From assembly GCF_001039275.2 (NCBI RefSeq), contig NZ_CP030117.1, positions 3,782,001-3,846,000 of the forward strand: DNA of 64,000 nt, given 5' to 3'. Below, piece by piece: positions 61,709 through 64,000 of this stretch; the first letter of the stretch is position 1, and the number at the start of each line of letters is the position of its first letter. The DNA is from Brevibacillus brevis. Lineage in GTDB: Bacteria > Bacillota > Bacilli > Brevibacillales > Brevibacillaceae. A model generated the notes under the pieces. The model searched no databases and was not told the origin of the DNA. It was given only the letters and a program-made list of their open reading frames with translations. The position numbers and the translations under genes are program-made.

Positions 61709-63781
61709 TTACACCTCGTTCCAGAAATAGACTTCACGGGTTCCTGTGCGTACATTAGCTGGGATTATAAATGTGCAACTGAATCGTCCTTGAGCATTCG
61801 CTCTCACTGTGTTGGGCAGCGTACCGGCTGCCGATCCGTTTATCGGAGTAAGGTTTACCGGGATGCCATCAAATGTCGCCTTGATATTGTCACTGTTCGG
61901 TTCAAAACCTTCCCCGACCACTGTTACCTCACGCTGCCGTATGAATGGAACTTGTTCATCTAAAATGACCTTTGTTTCAGTCCGAGTCGTTCCCGTCGAT
62001 CTCCAATCCGCCCACCATCCCCAAACGGATTGTGTAACTGTTGACGTCTCCACCCAGGTATCATGAGAAGGGGTCAAACGAATTGTGGCCAAATTCCCGA
62101 ACACTTGATATGGATTTACATTCATGGTTTCTGTTGCAAAAGGTTGATCAATGAGTACCTCTTCGGTATATGGCAAGGTAATTAACCGCTCATGGAATCG
62201 CACGGTAGATGCTGCTTGATTTACTTGCATCTCTATAAAGCTATTCTCAACTGCTAACTGTACCGTTTTTTCACGCGGGTTAATCATTGCGTTAAAGTCA
62301 GGATGGGTAACGTCGGAGCGTTCAAAATTGGTGAAGTTATCTGTAAAAACACCCTTTTTCGCTAGTGACGGATCAGAGTTTTGCGCCGCCCGATCCAGGT
62401 CTGCCAACGCTTGGTTGTACTCTGCACGTTCTAAACGATCAAGGAGAGAACGCAGCTCGAGCATCGTCAATCGTTTAGGTTTCCGATTCGAAACTACAAC
62501 AGCATCTGAATTTGGAGGTAGATAAAGCTCTCCTAGTTCTAAGACATCGGGTGGTGAAGAAGGAGGGTAAGGATTCATGTCCGACTGACCATGTATGACA
62601 TGAACTTCTCCTTGATAAGTAAGGTAGTAAACATCTTTCCGCCCGAGAAAAAATTCATAGGTCGTCTGGAAAGTCGAGTTCGGTACAGGCCTATCACTTC
62701 CAAGCCATTTTACCCCGTTGTTATCCAACGTTACATCTGTCCCAATAACCATCAGTTTTGTATAGCGATACGTGACTGTATACGACGTCCCACCTGATGG
62801 CTCGGCACCTGCCAATGACCAGTCTACGGCATCACCTGAGAGTTGAAAGTCTGTCCCTTTGACATAACTTGTACTGCCGGCCTGTATCGAAACAATATCT
62901 ACAACAGGTGTCATTGGTAAAAGGTCTGAGGTTCCTGCCACATTTCCCCGAGTAATTGTCTGTGTCTTCTCTACGGTTGCTGTAACCGTCTGTAAAGCTT
63001 TCACAGGCTTTGAATTTAGCGGGTAAAAGGATGTATTAGACAGATACGTCTTCGTTTCATTAACAACCACACGGGTGTCCAGTGCTTTGGGAATAGCAAG
63101 TCGCAGGGGAACCAGCTTATCAATTTGATATCCAAGAACATAGGCTCTGCCTGCGTCGATTACGAGCGTTACGTTCGCTGCATCCCTTGGCTCTATATAT
63201 CCATCCATTCCTGAGACCAAGAATGAACCATTTGTGTCGTAGCTTCTACGAGCTAGAATCGGGGTAAATCCTTCGAGCTCAGGCGGTAATTTGGATGTGA
63301 TGAGATCCCCGTTCACCAGACGATACATATGAGTTGCTTCTGGATCATCTACTACCCAAGTCGGATTCAAAATGGTTCGCTGAGCACCAGGCATGCCATA
63401 ATTAAAAAACCCAACCGCAGGATCATACAGGGTTGGGTCATCTTCATATGTGATTGTTTCTGGATTGACCCGCAACCCAATGCTTTCCTCTCCAGTTCCC
63501 TTTATCCTCAGTGTTGTTTCCGGTACATCGTGGATGATTCCCCCTAGATATACCCGTGCTGCTGATACGATGACAAGCGTTTTCTCCTTATTAATCAATA
63601 ACTGCCCGCCCTCTAAGATGTGACCTGATCCGAAGATTACGTCCCCTATTTGCTTATCCCGATAGAGTGACATGGCTTGTAGTTCGTTCAGCTCAGCAGT
63701 TTGAACCCGGCGACCGCCGACAAAATCAACAGACTTCCATCTATTCATAGGATCGAATCGGTTGTATACTTCCTTTGCCAT
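61709..63781 (-). CDS. DUF4815-domain phage tail/baseplate protein
   Basis: 690 residues. The N-terminal region (YNRFDPMNRWKSVDFVGGRR, VQTAELNELQAMSLYRDKQI, GDVIFGSGHILEGGQLLI) matches the DUF4815 domain. The middle has repeated beta segments, the last 150 residues are an Ig-like fold (EGFEPNSDNIKATFDGIPVN). Known from tail or baseplate modules of prophages in Bacillales. AAGGAGGGTAACG precedes the ATG. Confidence 0.8.
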   Translation of the reverse strand: MAKEVYNRFDPMNRWKSVDFVGGRRVQTAELNELQAMSLYRDKQIGDVIFGSGHILEGGQLLINKEKTLVIVSAARVYLGGIIHDVPETTLRIKGTGEESIGLRVNPETITYEDDPTLYDPAVGFFNYGMPGAQRTILNPTWVVDDPEATHMYRLVNGDLITSKLPPELEGFTPILARRSYDTNGSFLVSGMDGYIEPRDAANVTLVIDAGRAYVLGYQIDKLVPLRLAIPKALDTRVVVNETKTYLSNTSFYPLNSKPVKALQTVTATVEKTQTITRGNVAGTSDLLPMTPVVDIVSIQAGSTSYVKGTDFQLSGDAVDWSLAGAEPSGGTSYTVTYRYTKLMVIGTDVTLDNNGVKWLGSDRPVPNSTFQTTYEFFLGRKDVYYLTYQGEVHVIHGQSDMNPYPPSSPPDVLELGELYLPPNSDAVVVSNRKPKRLTMLELRSLLDRLERAEYNQALADLDRAAQNSDPSLAKKGVFTDNFTNFERSDVTHPDFNAMINPREKTVQLAVENSFIEMQVNQAASTVRFHERLITLPYTEEVLIDQPFATETMNVNPYQVFGNLATIRLTPSHDTWVETSTVTQSVWGWWADWRSTGTTRTETKVILDEQVPFIRQREVTVVGEGFEPNSDNIKATFDGIPVNLTPINGSAAGTLPNTVRANAQGRFSCTFIIPANVRTGTREVYFWNEV

Positions 63782-63792
63782 CGTTACCCTCC

Positions 63793-64000
63793 TTACAGCT
63801 CCAAGATATACTCAATGCTTTCGCGATGGGTGACTTCCCGTTGCAGTGGCGACTGATTCGTCACAGCTAACAAGAAACCTATATCCTTCACTTCATCCGG
63901 TTTGACTACCTGTTTATTTACCGGTGACCCATCTACCAAGATCGTGCCCGCATATACTCCTGTTTGACGATAATTACATATTGGAAACTCGTCATACCTC
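63793..64000 (-). CDS. Phage tail protein, partial (C-terminal 68 residues)
   Basis: The reading frame enters from the right edge and ends EVTHRESIEYILEL with a TAA at 63793-63795, 11 bases before the DUF4815 start. The visible part (YRQTGVYAGTILVDGSPVNK, DEVKDIGFLLAVTNQSPLQ) looks like a beta-rich structural domain. Too short to name. Confidence 0.6.
   Translation of the reverse strand, partial: RYDEFPICNYRQTGVYAGTILVDGSPVNKQVVKPDEVKDIGFLLAVTNQSPLQREVTHRESIEYILEL

Larger units (their letters stand above)
48470..64000. mobile_element. Putative prophage or phage-derived island integrated in comM (right end outside window)
   Basis: The left boundary is placed where comM homology ends. Inside are XRE-type regulators, a peptide-receptor pair, a secreted protein, an endolysin, a holin, and a run of tail/baseplate genes extending past base 64,000. 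No integrase, terminase or capsid gene is visible, so the element is incomplete in view. The terminator between the plus-strand accessory genes and the minus-strand lysis genes is shared, which argues that both sets belong to one element. Whether the left boundary is a true attachment site cannot be confirmed without the other end. Confidence 0.7.

Noticed and set aside
1..64000. CRISPR arrays, tRNA or rRNA genes
   Set aside because: No regularly spaced repeats and no cloverleaf or rRNA-like sequence recognised in the window.

Overview
The window looks like a chromosome segment of a Brevibacillus-like, motile, spore-forming Bacillota. The gene order xerC-hslV-hslU-codY-flgB...fliY-cheY...flhF-flhG-cheB...sigD is the fla/che arrangement of Bacillales. 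The sucC-sucD-dprA-topA-trmFO block upstream of xerC also fits. The species is inferred from gene order and protein sequence only.

Region 1 (1-29,900, all minus strand) is a single very long flagellar/chemotaxis operon read from flgB leftwards. It encodes the basal body and rod (flgB, flgC, fliE, fliF), switch (fliG, fliM, fliY), export ATPase and gate (fliH-fliI-fliJ, fliO-P-Q-R, flhA, flhB), hook genes (fliK, flgE), assembly GTPases (flhF, flhG), chemotaxis (cheY, cheB, cheA, cheW, cheC, cheD), sigD and several small accessory genes. Genes overlap or sit within a few tens of bases, so they are probably cotranscribed and translationally coupled. flgD (hook cap), usual between fliK and flgE, is not there.

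Region 2 (30,250-46,100, minus strand) holds housekeeping genes: codY, hslU, hslV, xerC, trmFO, topA, dprA, then sucD and sucC with their own terminator. It continues with a lipoprotein, an AlbA_2-domain protein, an SCP2-like protein, a YbjQ-family protein and a three-gene c-di-GMP cassette (EAL protein, unknown 118-residue protein, CBS-GGDEF protein).

Region 3 (46,100-48,500) is a patchy accessory zone with a chagasin-like inhibitor gene, two small membrane-protein genes, a frameshifted CPCC-family remnant and the 3' third of comM (yifB). The comM reading frame stops abruptly near 48,470, in the conserved PCPCG segment.

Region 4 (48,470 to the window end) is probably a prophage or phage-derived island integrated in comM. 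From its right part, minus-strand genes encode baseplate/tail proteins (including a DUF4815 protein and a 1,104-residue modular tail fibre), tiny tail-end ORFs, a holin and an amidase endolysin. Converging on these from the left are plus-strand genes: a double-HTH XRE regulator; an HTH plus helical-repeat receptor of RRNPPA (Rap/PlcR/AimR) type followed, with one base of overlap, by a 42-residue secreted pro-peptide gene; a Spo0E-like phosphatase ORF behind an operator-like palindrome and a nested RNA hairpin; and a secreted protein paired with a small membrane protein. The loop of the terminator shared by the two convergent sets has been split by an IS3-family element carrying a methyltransferase passenger gene. 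The receptor/peptide pair is the best candidate for a new system here: an arbitrium- or Rap-Phr-like cell-cell communication module on a prophage sitting in a competence-associated gene.
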